From an uncultured Dorea sp. (GTDB lineage: Bacteria; Bacillota; Clostridia; Lachnospirales; Lachnospiraceae), in contig CAKRCL010000060.1 of assembly GCA_934307335.1 (NCBI GenBank), forward strand, positions 1-8,896: a stretch of 8,896 bases of DNA. Direction: 5' to 3'. How positions within the stretch are numbered: the first letter of the stretch is position 1; every line of letters starts with the position of its first letter. The notes beneath the pieces are model-generated. The model saw only the letters and a list, made by a program, of their open reading frames with translations. It was not told the origin of the DNA and did no database searches. Made by a program: the position numbers and the translations under genes. This document shows positions 1-6,198 of this stretch, one piece after another.

Positions 1-15
1 TCGTCTGTTTTCTAT

Positions 16-40
16 GCCCGCTTTTGTGCGGGCTCTTTTT
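16..40 (+). terminator. Rho-independent terminator-like hairpin
   Basis: A perfect 6-bp G+C stem, GCCCGC (16-21) with GCGGGC (28-33), closes a 6-base loop and is followed by TCTTTTT (34-40). This is a textbook intrinsic terminator for something transcribed rightward from outside the window. It lies in the open frame that joins the PTS remnant, where PTS homologues have no such sequence, so it probably belongs to inserted or rearranged DNA to the left. Confidence 0.6.
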
Positions 41-46
41 ATCAAG

Positions 47-66
47 AGTTCGACGAATGTCGAACT
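47..66. repeat. Perfect 20-bp palindrome at the apparent PTS disruption point
   Basis: AGTTCGAC (47-54) and GTCGAACT (59-66) are perfect inverted repeats around the 4-base centre GAAT. The palindrome lies between the terminator hairpin and the first recognisable PTS codons (about 79-88). It could be the end structure of an insertion element, a recombinase site, or a second hairpin. I cannot assign it to a known element, and no target duplication can be tested because the other end is outside the window. Confidence 0.45.
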
Positions 67-78
67 TTCCTATTATAC

Positions 79-714
79 AAGAAAAAAGCTGCTATCGGAC
101 TTGTTGCTTCCGCAGCTCTTTGTGCATTTATCTGTGGTGTTACTGAGCCATTCGAATTTGGATTTATGTTCCTTGCACCTGCACTTTATGTAATTTATGC
201 ATTACTTTATGGTATCTTTACTATGATTACAGTTGCTCTTGGTTTCCGTGCAGGATTTAGTTTCTCTGCCGGTGCTATGGACTTACTGTTCTCATCCTCA
301 CTTCCGGCAGCGGCAAAAACATGGCTCATCATTCCTCTTGGAATCGCAGCATTTTTGGTATTTTACTTCGTATTCCTTTTCGCGATCAAGAAATTCGATC
401 TCAAAACTCCTGGTAGAGAGGATGACGATGATCTTGAGGCAGAAAAGAACGTTGAATTAGCAAGTGATGATTATACTGCTATCGCTGAGAAAATTCTTGA
501 AGGCTGTGGCGGAAAAGAAAATATCACAAGCATTGACAACTGTATTACAAGATTAAGACTTGAAGTGAAAGATATCACTTTAGTTAATGATAAAGTAATC
601 AAATCTGCTGGTGTTGCCGGAGTTATCAAACCGGGAAAAACTTCCGTACAGGTAATTATCGGAACAAAAGTACAGTTTGTTGCTGATGCATTTTCAAAAC
701 TTTGCGAAAAATAA
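79..714 (+). pseudogene. PTS sugar transporter IICB component, 3' remnant (end of IIC plus IIB)
   Basis: This is the C-terminal part of a glucose/N-acetylglucosamine-family PTS permease, which imports and phosphorylates a sugar at the membrane. The frame reads from about base 79 (KKKAAIGLV) through the IIC motif GVTEPFEF and further hydrophobic helices, then an acidic linker (REDDDDLEAE), then a IIB domain. The IIB phosphorylation site is clear: NITSIDNCITRLRLEVKD fits the IIB cysteine signature, with the Cys codon at 541-543. No IIA domain follows, so the protein ends as IICB. The frame stays open to base 1, but the 26 codons before 79 spell out a terminator hairpin and a palindrome and do not resemble a PTS permease. 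Most of IIC is therefore missing and the gene is probably inactive. The ATG at 166 is an internal methionine within the helix after GVTEP and has no ribosome binding site. Family is secure; NagE-like versus PtsG-like specificity cannot be decided. Confidence 0.8.
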
Positions 715-768
715 AAAAATAATTGAATACTGAATTTCTATTTATTTAAAACTATCTAGATAAATAAC

Positions 769-810
769 ATAAATGCCAAGTCATTACATACATTTTGACT
801 TGGCATTTAT
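769..810. terminator. Bidirectional terminator between convergent genes
   Basis: A 15-bp perfect inverted repeat pairs 769-783 with 796-810 around a 12-base loop. The core AATGCCAAGTCA pairs with TGACTTGGCATT, and the outer arms are A/T rich, so the transcript ends in a U-rich stretch in either direction. It sits between the PTS remnant (plus) and the AEC transporter (minus) and probably serves both. Confidence 0.8.
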
Positions 811-839
811 TAATTGATCACTTCACTTAAACTATTCTA

Positions 840-1784
840 TTATACCAGCCCCAGGACCTTCAACACATACAGCCATCCTGTCAAAGTAAATGCACTGAAC
901 ATAGTCGTAAGCATAACTGTGCTTGCAGTAAGTACTCCTTCATGTCCCATATTCTTTGCCATAACATAACTACTTACGGTTGTTGCTGAACCAAGCATGA
1001 CAAGAATTGCAATGATTTCTTCATTTCGAAATCCTAATATAACTGCCACCGGTAAAAATACAGCCGCAAAACCGACCAGCTTAATAATTGCCGCCACAAC
1101 GGATGGCTTTGCTTTTGCAGATGCCTTATGGATATCAAACGCAGCTCCCATTGCCATAAGTCCCATCGGTGTTGCCATATTTCCGATACTTGTCACTGTC
1201 TTTGCCGGAATTCCGGAAAACGGAAGTCCGCAGGCAGACCATAAAAGTCCGGCTACAATGCCTATGATAATCGGATTCGTAATAATCCCTTTCAGCGTCT
1301 TTTTCAACACTGCCTTATCAATTCTACTTTGCCCCGGTTTAAAAAAAGACAATACAATGACTGCCATAACATTATAAAGTGGCACACTTCCTATAATCAT
1401 CACCGGCGCCATTCCCGCATTTCCATAAATATTCTGAATGAATGCAATACCTAAAAGCGCCGCACTGCTTCTATAAGAAGCCTGTATAAATTCACCGCGA
1501 ATCGATTTATCCTTCCACAAACAGGAAATTCCTGCTGAAATCGTAATACTGATCAATGTTACAAAAAAACAAAAGAAAACAAATTTGACATTCCAGACTT
1601 CTGAAAAGTCTACCGTCGCAAGATCTCCGAATAACAATAATGGTAATGGCACCTTGAACACAAATTTGTTCATCTTCGAAGCAAACTCTTCATCCATCCA
1701 TCCTATCTTGCGAAACACAAGCCCCAATAACATCATCAAAAAAATAGGGCCAGTCGCATTTAAGCAAAAAAATAAATTCTCCAT
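840..1784 (-). CDS. AEC-family (auxin efflux carrier type) transporter
   Basis: This 314-residue polytopic membrane protein belongs to the AEC family, which includes bacterial malate and other organic-anion permeases. Visible traits are the N-terminal helix with GPIFLMMLLGLVFRKIGW, a conserved proline-rich stretch (FKVPLPLLLF), a middle loop with FFKPG, and two five-helix halves, the second with GNMATPMGLMAMGAAFD and a late helix containing GSATTVSSYVMAKNMG. Length is usual for the family and the frame is intact. The start is supported by GGAG eight bases upstream. The gene lies 83 bases downstream of the deoxyinosine glycosylase on the same strand, with a hairpin and repeat between them, so it may be co-transcribed or attenuated there. 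The substrate cannot be read from the sequence; malate, malonate or amino-acid-derived acids are possibilities by family only. Confidence 0.88.
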   Translation of the reverse strand: MENLFFCLNATGPIFLMMLLGLVFRKIGWMDEEFASKMNKFVFKVPLPLLLFGDLATVDFSEVWNVKFVFFCFFVTLISITISAGISCLWKDKSIRGEFIQASYRSSAALLGIAFIQNIYGNAGMAPVMIIGSVPLYNVMAVIVLSFFKPGQSRIDKAVLKKTLKGIITNPIIIGIVAGLLWSACGLPFSGIPAKTVTSIGNMATPMGLMAMGAAFDIHKASAKAKPSVVAAIIKLVGFAAVFLPVAVILGFRNEEIIAILVMLGSATTVSSYVMAKNMGHEGVLTASTVMLTTMFSAFTLTGWLYVLKVLGLV

Positions 1785-1805
1785 CTCTACTCTCCAATTG
1801 GGGAC

Positions 1806-1827
1806 GGGGTTTTTTCAAAAAAACCCC
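1806..1827 (-). repeat. G/T-rich hairpin upstream of the AEC gene
   Basis: GGGGTTTTTT (1806-1815) and AAAAAACCCC (1818-1827) form a 10-bp inverted repeat around two bases, extended by a C-G pair at 1805/1828. In the minus direction it follows the glycosylase stop and precedes the AEC ribosome binding site, with no T-run after the stem, so it is not a canonical terminator. It resembles a dispersed hairpin repeat or an attenuator-like element. A neighbouring CGGTACCG palindrome lies at 1827-1834. Confidence 0.5.
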
Positions 1828-1831
1828 GGTA

Positions 1832-1875
1832 CCGTTAATAGTTCATTAACATTCCGTTAACAGTTTGTTAATTTA
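1832..1875. repeat. Two tandem degenerate 22-bp repeats
   Basis: Two adjacent units, both starting CCGTTAA (1832 and 1854), share the pattern CCGTTAAYAGTTYRTTAAY. The second overlaps the last codons and stop of the glycosylase gene on the minus strand. Within each unit GTTAA and TTAAC are partly palindromic, which would suit a DNA-binding protein, but the role is unknown. Confidence 0.4.
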
Positions 1876-2365
1876 TATATTCTCGTATCACACTATATGC
1901 TTCATACAATTCTTCATACTTTACCCGGCAATTTGCAGGACTTGTGGATGGCAGACAGATGATCTCCATGCCTGTATTTTTATAACAATAACGTTTATAT
2001 AATTGTGCTGCCTTTTGACCGGTTGCAAAAATTGCCTGTATCGGCGCTTCTTTTATAATCTGATTCATATCATTAGGTTCTGGATTGCGGATACTACTGT
2101 CATCTGCCCCATGGATTTCACACCCTGCCAACACATCCCAGACTGCAATATGATTACGTAATGCAAATGCTATCTTTTCTTCCTTTGTCTCCGGCAAATT
2201 TTCTCCGCATACATCAGACACAACTTTCCAGAAGCGATTTCTTGGATGTCCATAATAAAATCCGACTTCACGCGATTTTGGGGACGGCATCGTTCCCAGC
2301 ATCAGAATTCTGGAATCTTTGTTATAAATTGGTTTAAATTCATGTGTTACATGTTCTATCTTCAT
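1868..2365 (-). CDS. DNA-deoxyinosine (hypoxanthine) glycosylase, UDG superfamily family-6 type
   Basis: This 165-residue protein fits the uracil-DNA-glycosylase fold subgroup described as hypoxanthine-DNA glycosylase. Such enzymes cut the N-glycosidic bond of deaminated adenine in DNA and start base excision repair in the cytoplasm. Diagnostic motifs are an early LGTMPSPKSRE loop (about residues 23-33) in place of the classical water-activating loop, then GFYYGHPRNRFWKV (about 35-48), AVWDVLAGCE in the middle, IFATGQKAA, and the C-terminal LPSTSPAN segment that corresponds to the DNA-minor-groove loop. The length is normal and the frame is intact. The start is fixed by AAGGAG (2371-2376) upstream of the ATG. 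An extended -10 box (2399-2407) lies a short distance upstream. The gene is divergent from the HAD-hydEF operon and leads into the AEC gene. Substrate choice among deaminated bases is inferred from family. Confidence 0.85.
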   Translation of the reverse strand: MKIEHVTHEFKPIYNKDSRILMLGTMPSPKSREVGFYYGHPRNRFWKVVSDVCGENLPETKEEKIAFALRNHIAVWDVLAGCEIHGADDSSIRNPEPNDMNQIIKEAPIQAIFATGQKAAQLYKRYCYKNTGMEIICLPSTSPANCRVKYEELYEAYSVIREYIN

Positions 2366-2398
2366 AACAACTCCTTAAAATGGCCTTTTTCGTCACTA

Positions 2399-2407
2399 AT
2401 CATAGCA
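2399..2407 (-). promoter_or_regulatory. Probable extended -10 promoter for the deoxyinosine glycosylase
   Basis: On the minus strand the sequence TGCTATGAT gives an extended -10 (TGN plus TATGAT, five of six matches to TATAAT). No strong -35 is visible at the usual distance, as is common with extended -10 promoters. It lies about 34 bases upstream of the start codon and partly faces the divergent operon promoter. Confidence 0.45.
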
Positions 2408-2428
2408 TATTTTCACATTTAACACCAG

Positions 2429-2457
2429 TTCACCTGGCTTATGTGTTAAAATAATAC
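2429..2457 (+). promoter_or_regulatory. Sigma-A-type promoter of the HAD-hydE-hydF operon
   Basis: TTCACC (2429-2434) and TAATAC (2452-2457) are separated by exactly 17 bases. The predicted start site is around 2464, which places the ATG at 2462 at or before the transcript start. That supports translation starting at 2528 instead. Confidence 0.55.
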
Positions 2458-2527
2458 AATAATGTCAGGGATAAGAAGTTCTGATGGAACTTACCTGAAA
2501 AATTCAATACACGTGGGGGAACGATAT

Positions 2528-2995
2528 ATGACCATTGAAATTCCAGGCTATAAAACTTTGGATCTAAACTATCTGGTTCTGGACTACAACGGAACGATTG
2601 CGATAGATGGATTCATTCCACCTATTATCAAAGAGCGGCTGCTCCTGCTTGGCGATACTTTTAAAATCTATGTCCTGACCGCCGATACTCACGGCACCGC
2701 TGCTGCTATGTGTGACGGTCTGCCTTTGGAAATTATGACATTTCCATCTGGCTCTGCCATGGATGAAAAACTGAGAATCTTAAATTCACTCGGCGCTGAT
2801 CATTGTGTTGCCATCGGAAATGGACGAAATGATGTTCTAATGTGTCAGGCTGCCGCCCTGAGTATCGCAGTTATGGGAACGGAAGGTGCTCACGGAAAGC
2901 TTCTGACAGAATGTGATGTCTGCACCACTTCTATTGCGGATGCTTTGGATCTTCTTATGCTTCCGAAGCGTCTGATTGCAACTTTGCGCGGATAA
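2528..2995 (+). CDS. Soluble HAD-superfamily hydrolase (COG4087 'soluble P-type ATPase' type)
   Basis: This 155-residue cytoplasmic protein has the catalytic core of a HAD phosphohydrolase in the form found as a free-standing P-type-ATPase-like domain. Motif I is LDYNGTIA (nucleophile Asp19), motif II is VLTADTH (Thr51), motif III is DEKLRIL (Lys81), and motif IV is AIGNGRNDV (Asn101-Asp102). The second acid of motif I, usually Asp in phosphatases, is Asn21, so catalysis may resemble P-type phosphorylation more than ordinary phosphatase turnover. There is no membrane segment. I chose the ATG at 2528 because GGGGGA lies eight bases upstream and homology starts there (MTIEIPGYK). The upstream in-frame ATG at 2462 adds 22 residues but lies at the predicted transcript start. 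It is the first gene of an operon with hydE, 14 bases away. Its substrate is unknown; a link to H-cluster assembly or metal handling is an inference from position. Confidence 0.8.
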   Translation: MTIEIPGYKTLDLNYLVLDYNGTIAIDGFIPPIIKERLLLLGDTFKIYVLTADTHGTAAAMCDGLPLEIMTFPSGSAMDEKLRILNSLGADHCVAIGNGRNDVLMCQAAALSIAVMGTEGAHGKLLTECDVCTTSIADALDLLMLPKRLIATLRG

Positions 2996-3009
2996 CAGGA
3001 GGCATTTTT

Positions 3010-4059
3010 ATGAACGCACAAAAAGAACTGATCAACAAATTACACACAGATAAAAATCTGTCTCTCGCGGAATGGACCAACCTGATCAAAAATCGCACAC
3101 CAGAATTATCCGAATACCTCTTCGAACTGGCAAGAGAAGAACGGCATAAATATTATGGTCACGATGTTTATGTACGCGGATTGATTGAATTTACGAACTA
3201 TTGCCGCAATGATTGCCTGTATTGTGGTATCCGTAAAAGTAACGCAAATGCACACCGGTATCGTCTGGATGAAGATACGATTCTTCGTTGTTGTCAGGAA
3301 GGATATGATCTTGGTTTTCGCACTTTTGTCCTGCAAGGTGGAGAAGACGGATATTTCACTGAAGAACGAATTATCCACATTGTCCGGAACATACGCGAAC
3401 ATTTCCCACAATGTGCGATTACTTTATCCATAGGCGAATGGGAAAAAGACAGTTATCAGGCATTTTTTAATGCTGGCGCTGACCGTTATCTTTTACGCCA
3501 CGAAACTTATAATTCTGACCATTATGCCAGACTTCACCCGGCAAAATTGAGTGCAGCTCACAGACAGCAATGTCTTTGGGATTTAAAAGATATTGGTTAT
3601 CAAGTCGGAACCGGATTTATGGTCGGAGCTCCATTTCAGACACCTGAACACCTTGCGGAAGATATGCTATTTTTAAAAGAGCTCAATCCACATATGGTTG
3701 GAATTGGCCCATTTATCCCACACCATGACACACCGTTTGCCAGCCAGCCGGCAGGTACGCTGGAATTGACACTTTTCATGCTTGGCCTCATCCGACTGAT
3801 GCTTCCAAAAGTCCTTCTTCCCGCAACCACTGCTTTGGGAACGATTCATCCAAAAGGTCGGGAACTTGGCATCCTCGCCGGTGGAAATGTCGTAATGCCG
3901 AACCTTTCTCCAACGGAAGTACGCAAAGACTATCTTCTGTATGACAATAAAATCTGTACAGGAGATGAATCCGCTCAGTGCCGCCACTGTCTACAGCAGC
4001 GTATGGCTTCAATCGGATATCAAGTTGTCACCTCCAGAGGGGATTCACTTAATAATTAA
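3010..4059 (+). CDS. hydE: [FeFe] hydrogenase H-cluster radical SAM maturase HydE
   Basis: HydE is a radical S-adenosylmethionine enzyme needed to build the dithiomethylamine-bridged diiron subcluster of [FeFe] hydrogenase, acting with HydG and HydF. The 349-residue length is normal. The cluster-binding CX3CX2C motif is YCRNDCLYCG (Cys65, Cys69, Cys72), followed by the barrel motifs FVLQGGEDG and ITLSIGEW, then RYLLRHETYN and GFMVGAPFQT. The C-terminal CX7CX2C set (Cys316, Cys324, Cys327), which holds a second, non-essential iron-sulfur cluster in some HydE proteins, is present here. The start has AGGAGG (2997-3002) at seven bases. The stop lies 17 bases before the hydF ATG, so the two are surely co-transcribed. 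Nothing suggests inactivation. Confidence 0.95.
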   Translation: MNAQKELINKLHTDKNLSLAEWTNLIKNRTPELSEYLFELAREERHKYYGHDVYVRGLIEFTNYCRNDCLYCGIRKSNANAHRYRLDEDTILRCCQEGYDLGFRTFVLQGGEDGYFTEERIIHIVRNIREHFPQCAITLSIGEWEKDSYQAFFNAGADRYLLRHETYNSDHYARLHPAKLSAAHRQQCLWDLKDIGYQVGTGFMVGAPFQTPEHLAEDMLFLKELNPHMVGIGPFIPHHDTPFASQPAGTLELTLFMLGLIRLMLPKVLLPATTALGTIHPKGRELGILAGGNVVMPNLSPTEVRKDYLLYDNKICTGDESAQCRHCLQQRMASIGYQVVTSRGDSLNN

Positions 4060-4076
4060 TAACAGGGGGAATTTTG

Positions 4077-5303
4077 ATGAACTTAAACAATACACCATCC
4101 GCCGAACGGCTTCATATTGGCATCTTTGGAAAACGAAATGCCGGAAAATCCAGTATCATCAATGCTCTGACCGGACAAAATCTTGCAATTGTATCCGATA
4201 TTAAAGGCACAACAACAGATCCTGTCTTAAAATCTATGGAACTTTTACCTCTCGGTCCGGTTGTAATTATCGATACTCCCGGATTAGACGATGATGCTGA
4301 TGTTCTTGGCATGCTGCGCATACAAAAAGCTTATCAAATGCTCAACAAAACTGATATTGCAGTTCTTGTTGTGGATGGAACGATCGGAATGACTGTAGAA
4401 GACAAAAAAATCCTTACACGCATCCAGGAAAAACAGATACCATATATACTTGTACTAAATAAAGCTGACCAGTTCGAGGGGATTCCATCCGTAATCACAA
4501 CAAAAATCGTCGAATCCTGTCAGATTTCCAAAGATCACATTTTATGGGTGAGCGCAAAAAACAACCAAAACATCCATGAATTAAAAGATTTACTTGGAAA
4601 ACTTGTCCCACCTTCTGATGATGACAGATATATTGTACGCGATCTCATCAAACCAATGGATTTGGTCATCCTTGTTGTCCCGATCGATTCTGCTGCTCCT
4701 AAAGGCCGGCTGATCCTTCCTCAACAACAGACCATCCGAGATATTCTGGAATCTGGTGCAGTTTCTATTGTTGTACGGGAAACAGAGCTTTCAGACACTT
4801 TAAAGAAGCTTGGGCGAAATCCAGATCTGGTCATCACAGATAGTCAGGCATTCCGACAAGTATCTGCCATTGTCCCTGAAAATGTACCATTAACTTCCTT
4901 TTCTATTCTATTTGCAAGATACAAAGGAAATTTAAAAACCGTAGTAGATGGTGCACGTTTTTTGGATAAACTGCATGACAACGATAAAATATTAATCAGT
5001 GAAGGCTGTACTCATCATCGTCAATGCGGTGATATCGGAACTGTAAAACTGCCGAACCTGATTCGCAAATACACAGGAAAAGAATTTCATTTTGAATTTA
5101 CAAGCGGAACTGAATTTCCACTGGATCTTTCTCCATATCAGCTTATCATTCATTGTGGAGGCTGTATGTTGAACGAGCGAGAAATGAAATATCGACTGAA
5201 ATGTGCCAAAGACGCAGAGATCCCTATAACAAATTATGGTACTGCAATCGCCTATATGAATGGAATATTAAATAGAAGCATCGCAATCTTTGATAAAATG
5301 TAA
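4077..5303 (+). CDS. hydF: [FeFe] hydrogenase H-cluster maturation GTPase HydF
   Basis: HydF is the scaffold and GTPase on which the diiron subcluster is assembled before transfer to apo-hydrogenase. From the ATG at 4077 the protein has 408 residues. The N-terminal G domain shows GKRNAGKS (P-loop, residues 18-25), the GTTTDP switch, DTPGLDD, LNKAD and VSAKN. A middle dimerisation domain follows. The C-terminal domain carries the iron-sulfur ligands: CTH (Cys311, His313) and HCGGC (His359, Cys360, Cys363), with 45 residues between the two histidines, as expected for the CxHx44-53HCx2C motif. An in-frame TTG at 4074 directly precedes the ATG; I prefer the ATG because AGGGGGA (4064-4070) is spaced six bases from it. 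It is the last gene of the operon, ending eight bases before the hairpin at 5311. Confidence 0.95.
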   Translation: MNLNNTPSAERLHIGIFGKRNAGKSSIINALTGQNLAIVSDIKGTTTDPVLKSMELLPLGPVVIIDTPGLDDDADVLGMLRIQKAYQMLNKTDIAVLVVDGTIGMTVEDKKILTRIQEKQIPYILVLNKADQFEGIPSVITTKIVESCQISKDHILWVSAKNNQNIHELKDLLGKLVPPSDDDRYIVRDLIKPMDLVILVVPIDSAAPKGRLILPQQQTIRDILESGAVSIVVRETELSDTLKKLGRNPDLVITDSQAFRQVSAIVPENVPLTSFSILFARYKGNLKTVVDGARFLDKLHDNDKILISEGCTHHRQCGDIGTVKLPNLIRKYTGKEFHFEFTSGTEFPLDLSPYQLIIHCGGCMLNEREMKYRLKCAKDAEIPITNYGTAIAYMNGILNRSIAIFDKM

Positions 5304-5310
5304 TAAAAGA

Positions 5311-5348
5311 GGTGTAGTCGAAAAAATTATTGTTTTTCCAACTACACC
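5311..5348. terminator. Bidirectional terminator between hydF and the convergent membrane gene
   Basis: GGTGTAGT (5311-5318) pairs with ACTACACC (5341-5348), and an inner GAAAAA/TTTTTC stem (5320-5325 with 5333-5338) extends the hairpin past a small bulge. Reading leftward, the stem is followed by TCTTTTATT, so it terminates the minus-strand gene well. Reading rightward, the tail ATTCTTATTC is weaker but usable. Confidence 0.7.
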
Positions 5349-5361
5349 ATTCTTATTCATC

Positions 5362-6042
5362 TTAAAATAAAAGCTGAAGTCCCATTGCAATGACCCACAT
5401 ATATGAACATGTCTTTGGAATCATCAGTAATCCAACCTTTGGTTTCGTCTTACTGAATAAAGTTACCGGAATGTAACATCCGAAAGAAATGATAATTGCT
5501 ACAACCATTCTTGTCATATGATAACCACCGGCATTTCCGGAGATTGCATAGAGGATAATCACACCGATACCAGTAACTGCAAAGACCGTATTTCTGATAA
5601 CAGATAATTTCATATTTCCTTCATCCGTACACCAATTGTTCTGAGGTAAAATACATACAGCAATTCTGACAATTGCTGATGCCCATATCATAACTTCAAC
5701 TGCAACCGGCGCATGCATCTGCGGAAATGTATATTTCCAAATATACAATAAAATAATATAAAATACGGTCATTGTGATAGAAGAAATCTGTAACCCTCTT
5801 CCCATCTGTCTCTTTACTTTTTCATTACCTCCATGCACAGCTCTAATCACTCTAGGTACCAGATGGAATGCATCTCCACCACAAAGTGTCAAAGTCAGGA
5901 TGCCGTAAAGAATGAACAGCATATTCCCTTTTGCAAATACAAAAAATAATATTGCCGCAACTAAATCAAAAAGCAAATATGCCGTGTCAAATATTGATTC
6001 CATAATATCCGGAACCTGTGGTTTATAATTCTTTTCTTTCAT
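5362..6042 (-). CDS. Unrecognised seven-helix integral membrane protein
   Basis: I do not recognise a named family. The 226-residue protein has about seven hydrophobic helices, roughly at residues 16-40, 42-62, 85-105, 113-133, 147-166, 173-195 and 200-224, with no signal peptide and a short charged N-terminus. Polar residues at helix ends may be functional: CGGDAFHLVPR after helix 2, WASAIVRI in helix 4, LPQNNW after it, and IPKTCSYMW in the last helix. The GD-x-FH-xx-R pattern is reminiscent of multi-helix hydrolases or sensors of the lysoplasmalogenase type, but that is only a loose comparison. The ATG at 6042 has GAGGAG eight bases upstream; Met14 is an alternative start without a comparable site. 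The gene is alone behind a consensus promoter with an operator-like repeat and a tiny upstream ORF, and converges on hydF. Confidence 0.75.
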   Translation of the reverse strand: MKEKNYKPQVPDIMESIFDTAYLLFDLVAAILFFVFAKGNMLFILYGILTLTLCGGDAFHLVPRVIRAVHGGNEKVKRQMGRGLQISSITMTVFYIILLYIWKYTFPQMHAPVAVEVMIWASAIVRIAVCILPQNNWCTDEGNMKLSVIRNTVFAVTGIGVIILYAISGNAGGYHMTRMVVAIIISFGCYIPVTLFSKTKPKVGLLMIPKTCSYMWVIAMGLQLLF

Positions 6043-6069
6043 GCTTCCTACTCCTCTTCAATCAATTGG

Positions 6070-6093
6070 TTATAATACAAATAATTTTTTCAT
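6070..6093 (-). CDS. Seven-codon leader ORF upstream of the membrane protein
   Basis: A mini-ORF reads MKKLFVL and stops. It has its own GGAG (complement of 6101-6104) seven bases before the ATG, lies on the transcript predicted from the promoter at 6134-6162, and ends 27 bases before the membrane protein start. It may be a translated leader affecting the downstream gene or the leftover start of a deleted gene. No anti-terminator hairpin was evident. Confidence 0.35.
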   Translation of the reverse strand: MKKLFVL

Positions 6094-6118
6094 CACTTCA
6101 CTCCGCATTTTTATTAAT

Positions 6119-6132
6119 GTTCTATTTAGAAC
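6119..6132. promoter_or_regulatory. Operator-like inverted repeat at the predicted start site
   Basis: GTTCTA (6119-6124) and TAGAAC (6127-6132) are perfect inverted repeats separated by two bases. They lie immediately downstream of the -10 box, at the predicted start of transcription, where a repressor would block initiation. A second, longer imperfect dyad overlaps the -10 and spacer (6130-6138 with 6148-6156, eight of nine positions, AACGATTAT/ATTATCGTT). Confidence 0.5.
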
Positions 6133-6133
6133 G

Positions 6134-6162
6134 ATTATATAGCGTCAATTATCGTTTGTCAA
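6134..6162 (-). promoter_or_regulatory. Consensus sigma-A promoter of the seven-helix membrane protein gene
   Basis: On the minus strand the -35 is TTGACA (6162-6157) and the -10 is TATAAT (6139-6134), both perfect, with exactly 17 bases between them. Such a strong promoter would need repression or a high-demand product; the nearby inverted repeats point to repression. Confidence 0.85.
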
Positions 6163-6198
6163 CCATAAAAATGTCCAATCGCACATATTTATCATTCA

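Noticed and set aside
1..78. Upstream open frame as genuine PTS coding sequence (ARFCAG looks faintly PTS-like)
   Set aside because: Those codons are produced by the terminator stem and palindrome, and the following codons do not match the permease, so the likeness is probably chance.
166..714. ATG at 166 as the real start of a 182-residue PTS protein
   Set aside because: It lies inside a conserved helix just after the GVTEP motif, the conserved sequence continues upstream to about base 79, and there is no ribosome binding site.
997..1377. Plus-strand open frame opposite the AEC gene
   Set aside because: It is antisense to a well-conserved transporter and has no ribosome binding site or recognisable motif.
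1832..1875. CRISPR-like repeat array
   Set aside because: There are only two degenerate adjacent units with no spacers and no cas genes.
2462..2527. 22-residue N-terminal extension of the HAD protein from the ATG at 2462
   Set aside because: The ATG falls at the predicted transcript start, has no ribosome binding site, and the extra residues are not HAD-like.
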